Source of the DNA: Clostridia bacterium
GTDB lineage: Bacteria; Bacillota; Clostridia; Christensenellales; Borkfalkiaceae
Length of the DNA stretch: 20,192 bases
Assembly: GCA_900767495.1 (NCBI GenBank)
Contig: CAAFZH010000115.1
Span: 1 to 20,192, forward strand
Direction of reading: 5' to 3'
The translations under genes were made by a program, and so were the position numbers. The notes under the pieces are model-generated. The model was not told the DNA's origin and searched no databases. It was given only the letters and a program-made list of their open reading frames with translations. Below, piece after piece: positions 6,758-14,497 of the stretch. Position 1 is the first letter of the stretch, and each line of letters opens with the position of its first letter.

Positions 6758-8020
6758 CTAAACGGATACCCTGCTTACGTCCGCGCCGAGCGCACGCAAC
6801 TTTTTTTCAAAAGCAAAATATCCCCTGTCTATATGGTTTACGCCGAGTATCTGCGACCTGCCGTCTGCACCGAGCGCCGCAAGCGCGAGAGCCGCGCCGC
6901 CGCGAAGATCGCCCGCGACCATAGTCGCGCCGACCAGACTCGCTTTGCCGTTTACCGCGCAAAGGTTACCGCCCACGGATATATCCGCGCCCGTTTTTAA
7001 AAGTTCCTCTACGTAGTTAAACCTCTTGGGAAAGACGGTTTCTTCAACAACGGTTACGCCGCGGGCAAAACTCGCCGCCGCAACCAGTTGAGGCTGCAGG
7101 TCCGTAGGAAAGCCCGGATAGGGACTTACCACGACTTTGCCGAAACCTTTTTTAAGTCCGCAATACTCTACGCATACTATTTTATCATTTTTCGGTCGTA
7201 TTTTGCAAGCGTTATTCGATAGAATTTTTGAAACTGCTGTTAAATTGCATAAATCCCGCGTTTCAAACTGCATTTCGCCGCCGCAAATCGCACCCGCAAG
7301 CAAAAAAGTTCCCGCTTCGATGCGGTCTTTGGACGGTTCGAAGTAAACCTCGCCCGTTTCGCGCCGCCCGTCGCCGCAAACGGTTATTCTTTCGCCGCCC
7401 GCGCCGCTTACTTTAACGCCGAGCAAATTAAGAAAATTTTGCAAATCGACTATCTCGGGTTCTCTCGCGGCGTTTTCGATAACCGATTCTCCTTTCAGCC
7501 CGGCGGCGTAAAGCATTGCGTTTTCGGTTGCGCCTACGCTCGGGTAGCGTAGTTTAACTTTTCCGCCGCCGGTTTTTTTCTTTTTGAATTTAACGGTTTC
7601 GCCCTCTTCCACGTCCGCGCCGAGCGCACGGAGTGCGTCAATATGTATGTCTATGGGGCGATCGCCAATATCGCAACCGCCCGCTCTGCAAATTTCCGCC
7701 GCGCCGAAGCGCGTTAAAAGCGCGCCTACGATAAACAGCGACGCGCGTATTTTTTTAGTAAGTTCGCAAGGCAATCGCCAGGTTTTAAGACCGGTTGCGT
7801 CTATCGTGAGTTCGTTACTACGAAAAACGGTTTTACCGCCCATATTTTCTATTATGTCCGCCATAACCGCGACGTCGCAGATTTCGGGACAATTTTTTAT
7901 ATGAGTTTTTCCGCAAAGAGCGACGCTCGCCGCCAAAATCGGCAACGCCGAATTTTTAGCGGCAGATATTTCGGGTATACCGTAAAGCGGGTTTCCGCCG
8001 TTTATTATAAATCTATCCAT
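6758..8020 (-). CDS. murA: UDP-N-acetylglucosamine 1-carboxyvinyltransferase
   Basis: First committed enzyme of peptidoglycan synthesis: transfers enolpyruvate from phosphoenolpyruvate to UDP-GlcNAc in the cytoplasm. Catalytic residues are visible at family positions: Lys22-Asn23 in AAKNSALPILA, Arg92 in IRASLF, Cys116 in the loop RAGGCDIGDRPIDIH, Asp307 in PGFPTDLQPQ, and Arg399 in NHIDRGYFAFE. The Cys rather than Asp at position 116 implies a normal fosfomycin-sensitive type. Length 420 is typical. The Shine-Dalgarno GGAGG is 4 bases before the ATG. It occupies the slot between ftsW and ftsQ where murG and murB or murA occur in Clostridia; murG itself is absent here. Confidence 0.97.
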   Translation of the reverse strand: MDRFIINGGNPLYGIPEISAAKNSALPILAASVALCGKTHIKNCPEICDVAVMADIIENMGGKTVFRSNELTIDATGLKTWRLPCELTKKIRASLFIVGALLTRFGAAEICRAGGCDIGDRPIDIHIDALRALGADVEEGETVKFKKKKTGGGKVKLRYPSVGATENAMLYAAGLKGESVIENAAREPEIVDLQNFLNLLGVKVSGAGGERITVCGDGRRETGEVYFEPSKDRIEAGTFLLAGAICGGEMQFETRDLCNLTAVSKILSNNACKIRPKNDKIVCVEYCGLKKGFGKVVVSPYPGFPTDLQPQLVAAASFARGVTVVEETVFPKRFNYVEELLKTGADISVGGNLCAVNGKASLVGATMVAGDLRGGAALALAALGADGRSQILGVNHIDRGYFAFEKKLRALGADVSRVSV

Positions 8021-8071
8021 TTATCCTCCGCTTTCATATATAACATAGTATGAAAACGAAGGCCTACGGAG

Positions 8072-9196
8072 TTACTGCCCTTTGGATACGTTATAGAGTA
8101 CGCCGAACATAGCGCAAAACACGATAACGGAAGTGTTTCCCGCGGAAACGAGCGGCAAAGGCAGCCCCGTAGGCGGTATGCTGCCCGTTACGACGAGTGC
8201 GTTTACGAGCGACTGTATGCCGAATATCCCCACCACCCCCACGGAAAGCATATATCCGAAAAAATCTTTACAATTAACGGCAATTTTTATTCCGCGCCAG
8301 ATAATAAACGAAATCAGCGCGAAAAGCGCGACCAGTCCTATAAAACCCGTTTCCTCGCCGATGACGGCAAGAATAAAATCGCTTTCGGAAAAAGGTAAAA
8401 ACCTGAATTTTTGCCGCGAATTAAAAAGTCCCACGCCGAACCAGCCGCCCGAACCGAGCGCGTATAGCGACTGCAAAAGTTGATACCCTTCTCCTTTAGG
8501 GGATTTCCACGGGTCTAAAAAAGCCGAAAGTCTTTGCAAGCGATACGGCTCGGCAACAATAAGCAACGGCACGCAAGCCGCAAGCGGCAGCAGTATGCAC
8601 AAAAAAACGCTCGTTTTTGTACCTGCGACGAAAAGCAGCGTAAGCATTAAAAGACCGAAACATACCGTAATGGACATATTCGGTTCTAAAATAACCATTA
8701 AGCAAATCGCGCCGCCCGCCAAAAGCACGGGCAGAACCGTGAGCAATTTTTTAGGTCGCGACGGATCTTTGGCAAAATACCCCGCGACGAAAACGATAAA
8801 CGAAAACTTTGCAATCTCCGACGGCTGAACGGTTATGCCGCCCACCCTTATCCACCTTTTTGCGCCGTAATTTTCAAACCCGAGCGGCGTGAAAACGAGC
8901 GCGAGCAGAACGAGCGAAACGAGCATCAGCCATATACCCGTTTTACGATATTTACGATAATCGAAAAAAGCCGTAAATATAGCAGCGCCGTAACCGAGCA
9001 ATAATCCGACGAGGTGTTTTTGCGCCGAATAATACTCGTTGCCGTAAGTTGCCGCACAGTTATATCTGCTTGCCGAATACACCGCCGTCAACCCGACGAG
9101 CGACAAAACAGCGACGGCGATAAGCAATAAAATATCTCCGCGTTTCTTTTTGTTTATTAAATTTTCGTGGGAGATAATCGCCTTATTCGTCCGCAT
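8072..9196 (-). CDS. ftsW: Lipid II polymerase FtsW/SpoVE (SEDS family)
   Basis: SEDS-family peptidoglycan glycosyltransferase that polymerises lipid II at the septum with a class B penicillin-binding protein. About ten transmembrane segments lie in 374 residues. Family signatures: GAKRWIRVGGITVQPSEIAK (111-130), GEGYQLLQSLYALGSGGWFG (235-254) and LPFSESDFILAVIGEETGF (267-285), with the catalytic-type Asp273. The C-terminal motif GSIPPTGLPLPLVSAGNTS (338-356) is present. Two departures from the usual pattern are EPN where QPD is common (171-173) and GN for GG at 353-354. The ATG lies inside the end of murD (14-base overlap), so translation is coupled. FtsW and SpoVE cannot be separated by eye. 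Confidence 0.96.
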   Translation of the reverse strand: MRTNKAIISHENLINKKKRGDILLLIAVAVLSLVGLTAVYSASRYNCAATYGNEYYSAQKHLVGLLLGYGAAIFTAFFDYRKYRKTGIWLMLVSLVLLALVFTPLGFENYGAKRWIRVGGITVQPSEIAKFSFIVFVAGYFAKDPSRPKKLLTVLPVLLAGGAICLMVILEPNMSITVCFGLLMLTLLFVAGTKTSVFLCILLPLAACVPLLIVAEPYRLQRLSAFLDPWKSPKGEGYQLLQSLYALGSGGWFGVGLFNSRQKFRFLPFSESDFILAVIGEETGFIGLVALFALISFIIWRGIKIAVNCKDFFGYMLSVGVVGIFGIQSLVNALVVTGSIPPTGLPLPLVSAGNTSVIVFCAMFGVLYNVSKGQ

Positions 9197-10535
9197 TTAT
9201 GCTTTCAACGAGTTTTATGTAATAGTCTCCCCTTTCCTCGAAATCCGAAAATCTGTCGAAACTCGAACAGGCGGGACTTAACAATACCGCGTCGCCGTTT
9301 TTGGCTATATACGACGCGAGCGCGACCGCGACCGAAAATTCGCTCGCCATAGAAATAGACGGGAAATTACACTTTTTTGCGCTTTCGATAATTCTGAACG
9401 CGCTTTCGCCCGTGGCGACAACCGCTTTAACTTCGCTGCCCGCTATCCCGTCGAAGAGTTTATCGAAGTCAAGTCCTTTATCCTTTCCCCCGACGATTAA
9501 AACGGTCGGTTTTACCATAGTGGCAACGGCTTTTACGGTTGCGTCTATATTGGTAGCCTTACTGTCGTTGTAATAGTCTACGCCGCTTACGGTCTTTACA
9601 AACTGAATACGATGTTTCACGCCTTTAAAAGTCTTAAGACTATCGACAATCGCGCTCTCGTTCACCCCCATAATTTCGGCGACGCATACGGTTGCCAGCG
9701 CGTTGTAGGCGTTATGTTCGCCGCTAATCGCAAGTTCGCTCGAGTCGGCTATAAATTTGCCTTTATAAAAAATCTTACCTTCGGACAAATACGCGCCGTT
9801 CACCTCTTCTTTAGTGGAAAAGTAAACGACTTTGCCGCGGGTTTTTTCGTCGAGATTTTTAACGAGCGGATCGTCGTAACAAAGCACGGCGTATTCGCTT
9901 TCGGTTAAATTCAGCAATATTTTGCTCTTGACGAACAAATAGTTTTCCATATTGTAATGGCGGGACAAATGGTCGGGGGTAACGTTGGTAATTACCGCGA
10001 TATGCGGCTTAAACGTTCTTACCGTTTCGAGTTGGAAACTCGAAGTTTCGGCAACCACTACGGTATCGCGATCCAGTTTGTTTAACACCGACGAAAGCGG
10101 AGTGCCTATATTGCCGCACAATTCGTTTTTTACCCCCGCCGCGTCGAGTACGGCTTTAATCATAGTGCAAGTCGTCGTTTTACCGTTAGTACCCGTAACG
10201 GCGATAACGGGCGACAGACACTCGGACGAGGCGAGTTCCAACTCTCCCGTGATTTTTTTGCCGAGTTTTTTTGCGGCGAGCGGTATTTCGTGGTCTATCG
10301 CCACGCCCGGACTTAATACTACCACGTCGATTTTTCGTAAAAGTCCGAAAACTTCGCTCCTGTCGGCTACTATCGCGCCTTTTTCTTCGAGCGCGCTCAT
10401 ATTTTCTTTAACTTTATCGTTGTCGCCATCGTCGTATACGTAACATTTCGCGCCGCGCGAAAGCAAAAGTTCCGCCGCGCCCATTCCGCTTTTCGATATG
10501 CCGACCACTAAAAATACGGTTTTCCTGTAATACAT
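9183..10535 (-). CDS. murD: UDP-N-acetylmuramoylalanine--D-glutamate ligase
   Basis: ATP-dependent Mur ligase adding D-Glu to UDP-MurNAc-L-Ala. An N-terminal Rossmann-like domain opens with VFLVVGISKSGMGAAELLLS (7-26). The ATP-binding P-loop GTNGKTT is at 115-121, the central-domain segment NVTPDHLSRHYNMENYLFVK is at 184-203 (with the Lys expected to be carbamylated near its end), KHRIQ is at 308-312, and the C-terminal domain motif NDSKATN is at 323-329. Length 450 is standard. GAGG lies 5 bases before the ATG. It is 10 bases downstream of mraY and overlaps ftsW by 14 bases. Confidence 0.97.
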   Translation of the reverse strand: MYYRKTVFLVVGISKSGMGAAELLLSRGAKCYVYDDGDNDKVKENMSALEEKGAIVADRSEVFGLLRKIDVVVLSPGVAIDHEIPLAAKKLGKKITGELELASSECLSPVIAVTGTNGKTTTCTMIKAVLDAAGVKNELCGNIGTPLSSVLNKLDRDTVVVAETSSFQLETVRTFKPHIAVITNVTPDHLSRHYNMENYLFVKSKILLNLTESEYAVLCYDDPLVKNLDEKTRGKVVYFSTKEEVNGAYLSEGKIFYKGKFIADSSELAISGEHNAYNALATVCVAEIMGVNESAIVDSLKTFKGVKHRIQFVKTVSGVDYYNDSKATNIDATVKAVATMVKPTVLIVGGKDKGLDFDKLFDGIAGSEVKAVVATGESAFRIIESAKKCNFPSISMASEFSVAVALASYIAKNGDAVLLSPACSSFDRFSDFEERGDYYIKLVESINADE

Positions 10536-10545
10536 TATAACCTCG

Positions 10546-11532
10546 CTAAATAGTTAAAATTATTGCGGTAAGTCCCGCTAAAAGCGTTACGAATTTATAC
10601 GCAAACGCTATTTTTGCCTCGCCGTAACCTTTATGCTGAAAATGATGATGCAACGGCGCCATTAAAAATATTCTTTTGCCTTTGGTTATTTTAAAGTAAG
10701 CCACCTGCAATATTACAGATATGCCCGAACATACGTAAATTATGCCGATTACGGGAATATAAAAAGTATTTCCGCTTACGATAGCCGTAGCCGCTACCGC
10801 GCCGCCGAGCGCGAGAGAACCCGTGTCGCCCATAAAAACGCTTGCCTTATGAGTATTAAAAAGTAAATAACCGACAAGCGCGCCGCTTAAACATACCGAT
10901 AACAAAGCGATACCGTCAGCCTCGTCGCCGACGAGTGCAAATTGCGATTTTCCGCCCTGCAAGGCGGTAAGAACGGCAAAACAAAGAAAGTATACGTAAG
11001 TTACTCCGCCTGCAAGACCGTCGAGTCCGTCGGTTAAATTGACGCAGTTAGTAGTAGCGACGAAAACGAGTATGGTAAGCGGCAAATACAACCAGACGTT
11101 TAAAACCACTTTAATATCGGTAAAAGGTATGAAAACTTCCGTAAGTCCGCGCGTATACGCAAAAACAGACACTATTATCGCTATAACCAGTTCGAAAACG
11201 GATTTTTGGAGCGCGCTTAACCCCTCGTTGCGTTTTAATTTTACCTTGATGAAATCGTCCGTAAAACCCACGGCGGCATATAGCAGATACACCGCGACGC
11301 AAACCGCCGCAAGTCTTTTGTCCGCGCCGCCGAAAACGAAAAACGAAACGAGCGACCCTATTATAAATATAAATCCGCCGAAAGTGGGCGTACCGCTTTT
11401 ATACTCGTGCTCCGATACGTAGGACAAAATGTTTTGTCCCAACTTTAATTTTCTTAAAAGCGGAATAAGCGCGAAACCGACCGCGACCGATACGGCGGCG
11501 GCGAGCGCGAAAGCCGCGAAATATTCTTTCAA
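10546..11532 (-). CDS. mraY: Phospho-N-acetylmuramoyl-pentapeptide-transferase
   Basis: Membrane enzyme that makes lipid I by moving phospho-MurNAc-pentapeptide onto undecaprenyl phosphate. About ten transmembrane segments in 328 residues. Catalytic motifs: DDF at 92-94, NLTDGLDGLAGG at 165-176, MGDTGSLALGG at 234-244, and the histidine motif PLHHHFQHKGYGE at 293-305. The start codon is TTG at 11532, overlapping the murE TGA by 4 bases (TTGA), with AAGGGG upstream; this marks tight translational coupling. In most relatives murF lies between murE and mraY, and here it is absent. Confidence 0.97.
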   Translation of the reverse strand: MKEYFAAFALAAAVSVAVGFALIPLLRKLKLGQNILSYVSEHEYKSGTPTFGGFIFIIGSLVSFFVFGGADKRLAAVCVAVYLLYAAVGFTDDFIKVKLKRNEGLSALQKSVFELVIAIIVSVFAYTRGLTEVFIPFTDIKVVLNVWLYLPLTILVFVATTNCVNLTDGLDGLAGGVTYVYFLCFAVLTALQGGKSQFALVGDEADGIALLSVCLSGALVGYLLFNTHKASVFMGDTGSLALGGAVAATAIVSGNTFYIPVIGIIYVCSGISVILQVAYFKITKGKRIFLMAPLHHHFQHKGYGEAKIAFAYKFVTLLAGLTAIILTI

Positions 11533-12992
11533 CCGAGTTCCCCTTGCATTTCCTTTACGAATTGTTTAATGACGTCCGCGTCGGCAAAATCGTGTTTAAC
11601 GCCCATTATTTCCTGATAAGTTTCCGCACCTTTACCCGCCACGACGAGCAAATCGCCCTTGCCGAGCATGGTTAAAGCGTATTTAACAGCCTCTTTCCTG
11701 TCGGCTATCGTAACGTATTCGCGACTTATTTTTCTTACGCCGACCTCTATCTCGTTGATTATCGCACAAGGATCTTCGTAACGCGGATTATCGGTTGTTA
11801 TAACCGTGAAATCGGCGAGCGCGGCGGAAATTTCGCCCATAACGGGTCGTTTTTCCTTTTCGCGGTTACCGCCGCAACCGAACAGGCATATAAGTTTGCC
11901 GTCGCAAATTTTCCTGAAAGACGAAAGCGTGCGTTTAAGTCCGTCGGGCGTGTGAGCGTAATCGAGATATACTTTGCCGCCGTTATATTCGGTAATAAAT
12001 TCCGCCCTGCCGCTTACCGGTTTCATATTTTTCAACGCTCCCGCTATTTTGTAAAGTCTTACTCCGATTACGGCGGCGCAAGCGCAGGACGCAAGCACGT
12101 TATACGCATTACAAACGCCGATAAGCGGACTTTGCAACTCATAAATCATATCGAATAAATTTATAACGAAACTTATGCCGTTTACGCTTTGATTTAAGTT
12201 GACTGCAAACACGTCGGCAGGCTCGTTTATGCCGTAAGTAACCGTTTTTGCGTCGGTTTCGCGCAAGATTTCCCTACCGACGGAATCGTCCGAACAGATA
12301 ACGGCATACTTACAATTTTCAGCGGTAAAAATGCTTTTCTTAACGGTTTTATAAGTATCGAAGTCGTGAAAATAATCGAGATGATCCTCGGTGCAATTGG
12401 TAAAAATAAGACACTCGAAATATATCCCCTCGACACGCCTTTGATAAATTGCGTGAGCCGAAACCTCCGTAAATACGACCTCTACGCCCGAGTCGCGCAT
12501 TTTTGCAAGCGTTTTGTACAAATCGAGAAGCCCTAAGGAAGTAAGTCCCGTCTGCTCGAAAACCGAACCGTAAGTTACGCCGAGCGTACCTATAGTGCCG
12601 GTTTCGTACCCCGCCCGCTCGAAAATTTCGGATAAAATACGGCAAGTGGACGTTTTTCCGTTAGTACCGACCACTCCGACGATTTGCATATCGTCCTGCG
12701 GATTGCGGTAAAAGTTTTTGCATATAACCGCCTCCGCCTCTTTTACGTCGTCTACGACAACCGTACATACGCCCGCGCTTTTGGTTATGCGCTCACAAAC
12801 TATCAACTTTGCGCCGCGCGCAACGGCGCGCGGCGCAAAGTCCGCTCCGTCCTTGTTATTGCCTTTTATACAAAAAAACAAACAATTTTCGGTTACTTTT
12901 TCGGAATTATCTTCCAAAGAAAATATTTCTTGCGGCAATTTACCGGTAACGGTTTTTATTTTTACGCCCGACAACAAATCTTCGGTTTTCAT
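11529..12992 (-). CDS. murE: UDP-N-acetylmuramoyl-tripeptide synthetase, meso-DAP type
   Basis: Mur ligase adding the third amino acid to UDP-MurNAc-L-Ala-D-Glu. Numbered from the start at 12992 (487 residues): P-loop GTNGKTS at 109-115, YKTVKKSIF at 214-222 with the likely carbamylated Lys, SGRAEF at 327-332, DYAHTPDGL at 344-352, and DNPRYEDP at 401-408. DNPR is the substrate-recognition motif of the meso-diaminopimelate-adding enzymes, so the wall is predicted to be A1-gamma DAP type. The frame is open to 13040, but the added 16 codons run across the promoter -10 element, while ATG 12992 has GAGG 5 bases upstream and gives the usual MKTEDLL start. First gene of this dcw segment. A perfect 15-bp inverted repeat lies within codons near residues 51-62. 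Confidence 0.96.
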   Translation of the reverse strand: MKTEDLLSGVKIKTVTGKLPQEIFSLEDNSEKVTENCLFFCIKGNNKDGADFAPRAVARGAKLIVCERITKSAGVCTVVVDDVKEAEAVICKNFYRNPQDDMQIVGVVGTNGKTSTCRILSEIFERAGYETGTIGTLGVTYGSVFEQTGLTSLGLLDLYKTLAKMRDSGVEVVFTEVSAHAIYQRRVEGIYFECLIFTNCTEDHLDYFHDFDTYKTVKKSIFTAENCKYAVICSDDSVGREILRETDAKTVTYGINEPADVFAVNLNQSVNGISFVINLFDMIYELQSPLIGVCNAYNVLASCACAAVIGVRLYKIAGALKNMKPVSGRAEFITEYNGGKVYLDYAHTPDGLKRTLSSFRKICDGKLICLFGCGGNREKEKRPVMGEISAALADFTVITTDNPRYEDPCAIINEIEVGVRKISREYVTIADRKEAVKYALTMLGKGDLLVVAGKGAETYQEIMGVKHDFADADVIKQFVKEMQGELG

Positions 12993-13022
12993 AACGACCT
13001 CGACACTTTTTCTACTACTAAC

Positions 13023-13052
13023 ATTATAAATAAAAATCACCCGTATAATCAG
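13023..13052 (-). promoter_or_regulatory. Probable promoter of the murE-mraY-murD operon
   Basis: On the - strand a consensus -10 TATAAT (13023-13028) lies about 30 bases before the murE ATG. The matching -35 is poor: CTGATT at 13047-13052, 18-base spacing. The predicted start near 13016 leaves a leader of about 24 bases containing the murE Shine-Dalgarno. The -35 and spacer coincide with the upstream terminator hairpin. Confidence 0.6.
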
Positions 13053-13060
13053 GTGATTTT
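13033..13060 (-). terminator. Terminator of the uxaB-uxaA operon
   Basis: A 9-bp perfect stem AAAATCACC / GGTGATTTT (13052-13060 and 13033-13041) with a 10-base loop, ending on the - strand in ATTTTTATTT. It sits 30 bases after the uxaA stop and isolates the sugar-acid operon from murE. Confidence 0.85.
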
Positions 13061-13090
13061 AAGTCGAATTATGCAGTTTATAGTCAAAAG

Positions 13091-14497
13091 TTATAAAGTA
13101 ACGCCCGTTTTGTAAAACGCTATCTCCCTTACGTCCTCGCTTTTTGCTTTATACTCGCCGCTTATGCAGGAAATTAAAAGATCGAACAAACCTTTTTCGT
13201 CCATAGAAAAGGCGTTGAAATCTATCCACCCGCACTTTTTCTCGGATAAGGCGTCGTTAGTGGCGATTTTGAGCGTGGGAACGAAAGTTGAAAACGGCGT
13301 GCCTCTGCCGGTAGTAAACAGTACTATCTGCGCCCCGCTCGCCGCCAGAGCGGTTGCGGCTATCAGATCGTTTCCGGGGGCGTTCAACGCCGAAACGCCG
13401 TTCTTTTTAACTTGCTCGCCGTAAGACAACACGTCGGTAATTTTCGTACTGCCCGCTTTTTTTACGCAACCCAAAGATTTTTCTTCGAGCGTGGTTATAC
13501 CGCCCGCCTTGTTGCCGGGACTCGGATTTTCGTATACGGGAAAGCCGTTGTCGGTATAAAACTTTTTGAATTTTACTATCATATCGCGGTATTTTTCATA
13601 CACCTCGCGGCTCTCGCACTTGTTCATAAGCAACTGCTCCGCTCCGAACATTTCGGGAACTTCCGTAAGTATCGCCGCCCCGCCGTTTTTAACAATCTCG
13701 TCGGTTACTCTGCCTACGAGCGGATTTGCCGTTATACCCGAAAAACCGTCGCTCCCGCCGCACTTTAAGCCTATACATAGTTCGCTTAAAGGCACTTCCT
13801 CGCGACGCAGATTTTCCGCTTTTAAACAAAACTCCTCCAAAACGGACAATCCGTAAGAAATTTCGTCGTCAACGTCCTGACAGTTAAAATAGGCAATATT
13901 ATTTCTGTTATACGGCTTTAAATATTCTTTTATTCCGCTTAATCCGTTGTTTTCACACCCTAAACCTACGAATAGCACGAAAGACGCGTTTGGATTGAGC
14001 GCGACCGAACATAACAGTTTTTTAATATTTTCGTTATCGTCGCCGAGTTGCGAACATCCGAATTGATGAGTAAGCGCGAAAATCCCGTCTATCGAACCTT
14101 TTACGAACTTTTGCGCGAGTTTTTCAAGCCGCCTGCAAACGTCGTTTACGCAGCCTACGGTGGGGATAATATAAATTTCGTTTCTTATACCAGCCCTGCC
14201 GTAAGCGCGCCTGTAGCCATTGAAAAACGCGCCTTGCTTAATTTCCGTCTGAGGAAAAGACGGGGTATACGTATATTCGAAATTTTCGTCGAGGTGCGAC
14301 TTCAGATTATGCGAGTGTACCCACTCGCCGCGCTTAATATCTTGCGTTGCTCTGCCGATAATTTCGCCGTACTTTATAACGAATTCACCCTTTTTTATAT
14401 CTTTCAGAGCAAATTTATGCCCTGCGGGAATGCCGTTTTTTTCGCACAAATAAACTCCGACGTTGTCTTTTTCGTCGATAATTACGTAATCTTTCAT
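13091..14497 (-). CDS. uxaA: Altronate dehydratase
   Basis: Iron-dependent dehydratase converting D-altronate to 2-keto-3-deoxygluconate, in the isomerase pathway of galacturonate catabolism (cytoplasm). An N-terminal SAF domain is at about 1-75 with the HSHN motif at 61-64. The UxaA core has GCVNDVCRRLEKLA (115-128), THQFGCSQLGDDNEN (143-157) and the family signature GLKCGGSDGFSGITANPLVG (243-262). The C-terminal TTGRGTP segment is present. Length 468 is close to the usual 490-500. The start ATG overlaps the uxaB TGA (ATGA), and no strong Shine-Dalgarno is visible, so it is probably translated by coupling. Galactarate dehydratase (GarD) is a relative, but the uxaB partner and length favour UxaA. 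Confidence 0.94.
   Translation of the reverse strand: MKDYVIIDEKDNVGVYLCEKNGIPAGHKFALKDIKKGEFVIKYGEIIGRATQDIKRGEWVHSHNLKSHLDENFEYTYTPSFPQTEIKQGAFFNGYRRAYGRAGIRNEIYIIPTVGCVNDVCRRLEKLAQKFVKGSIDGIFALTHQFGCSQLGDDNENIKKLLCSVALNPNASFVLFVGLGCENNGLSGIKEYLKPYNRNNIAYFNCQDVDDEISYGLSVLEEFCLKAENLRREEVPLSELCIGLKCGGSDGFSGITANPLVGRVTDEIVKNGGAAILTEVPEMFGAEQLLMNKCESREVYEKYRDMIVKFKKFYTDNGFPVYENPSPGNKAGGITTLEEKSLGCVKKAGSTKITDVLSYGEQVKKNGVSALNAPGNDLIAATALAASGAQIVLFTTGRGTPFSTFVPTLKIATNDALSEKKCGWIDFNAFSMDEKGLFDLLISCISGEYKAKSEDVREIAFYKTGVTL

Noticed and set aside
8021..8071. Weak TTTCATA/TATGAAA inverted repeat between ftsW and murA
   Set aside because: Seven A/T-rich pairs with a 10-base loop are expected by chance in this composition, and no switch or promoter accompanies it.
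12993..13040. 16-codon N-terminal extension of murE
   Set aside because: It would be translated from within the uxaBA terminator and upstream of the murE -10 element; the ATG at 12992 has a proper Shine-Dalgarno.
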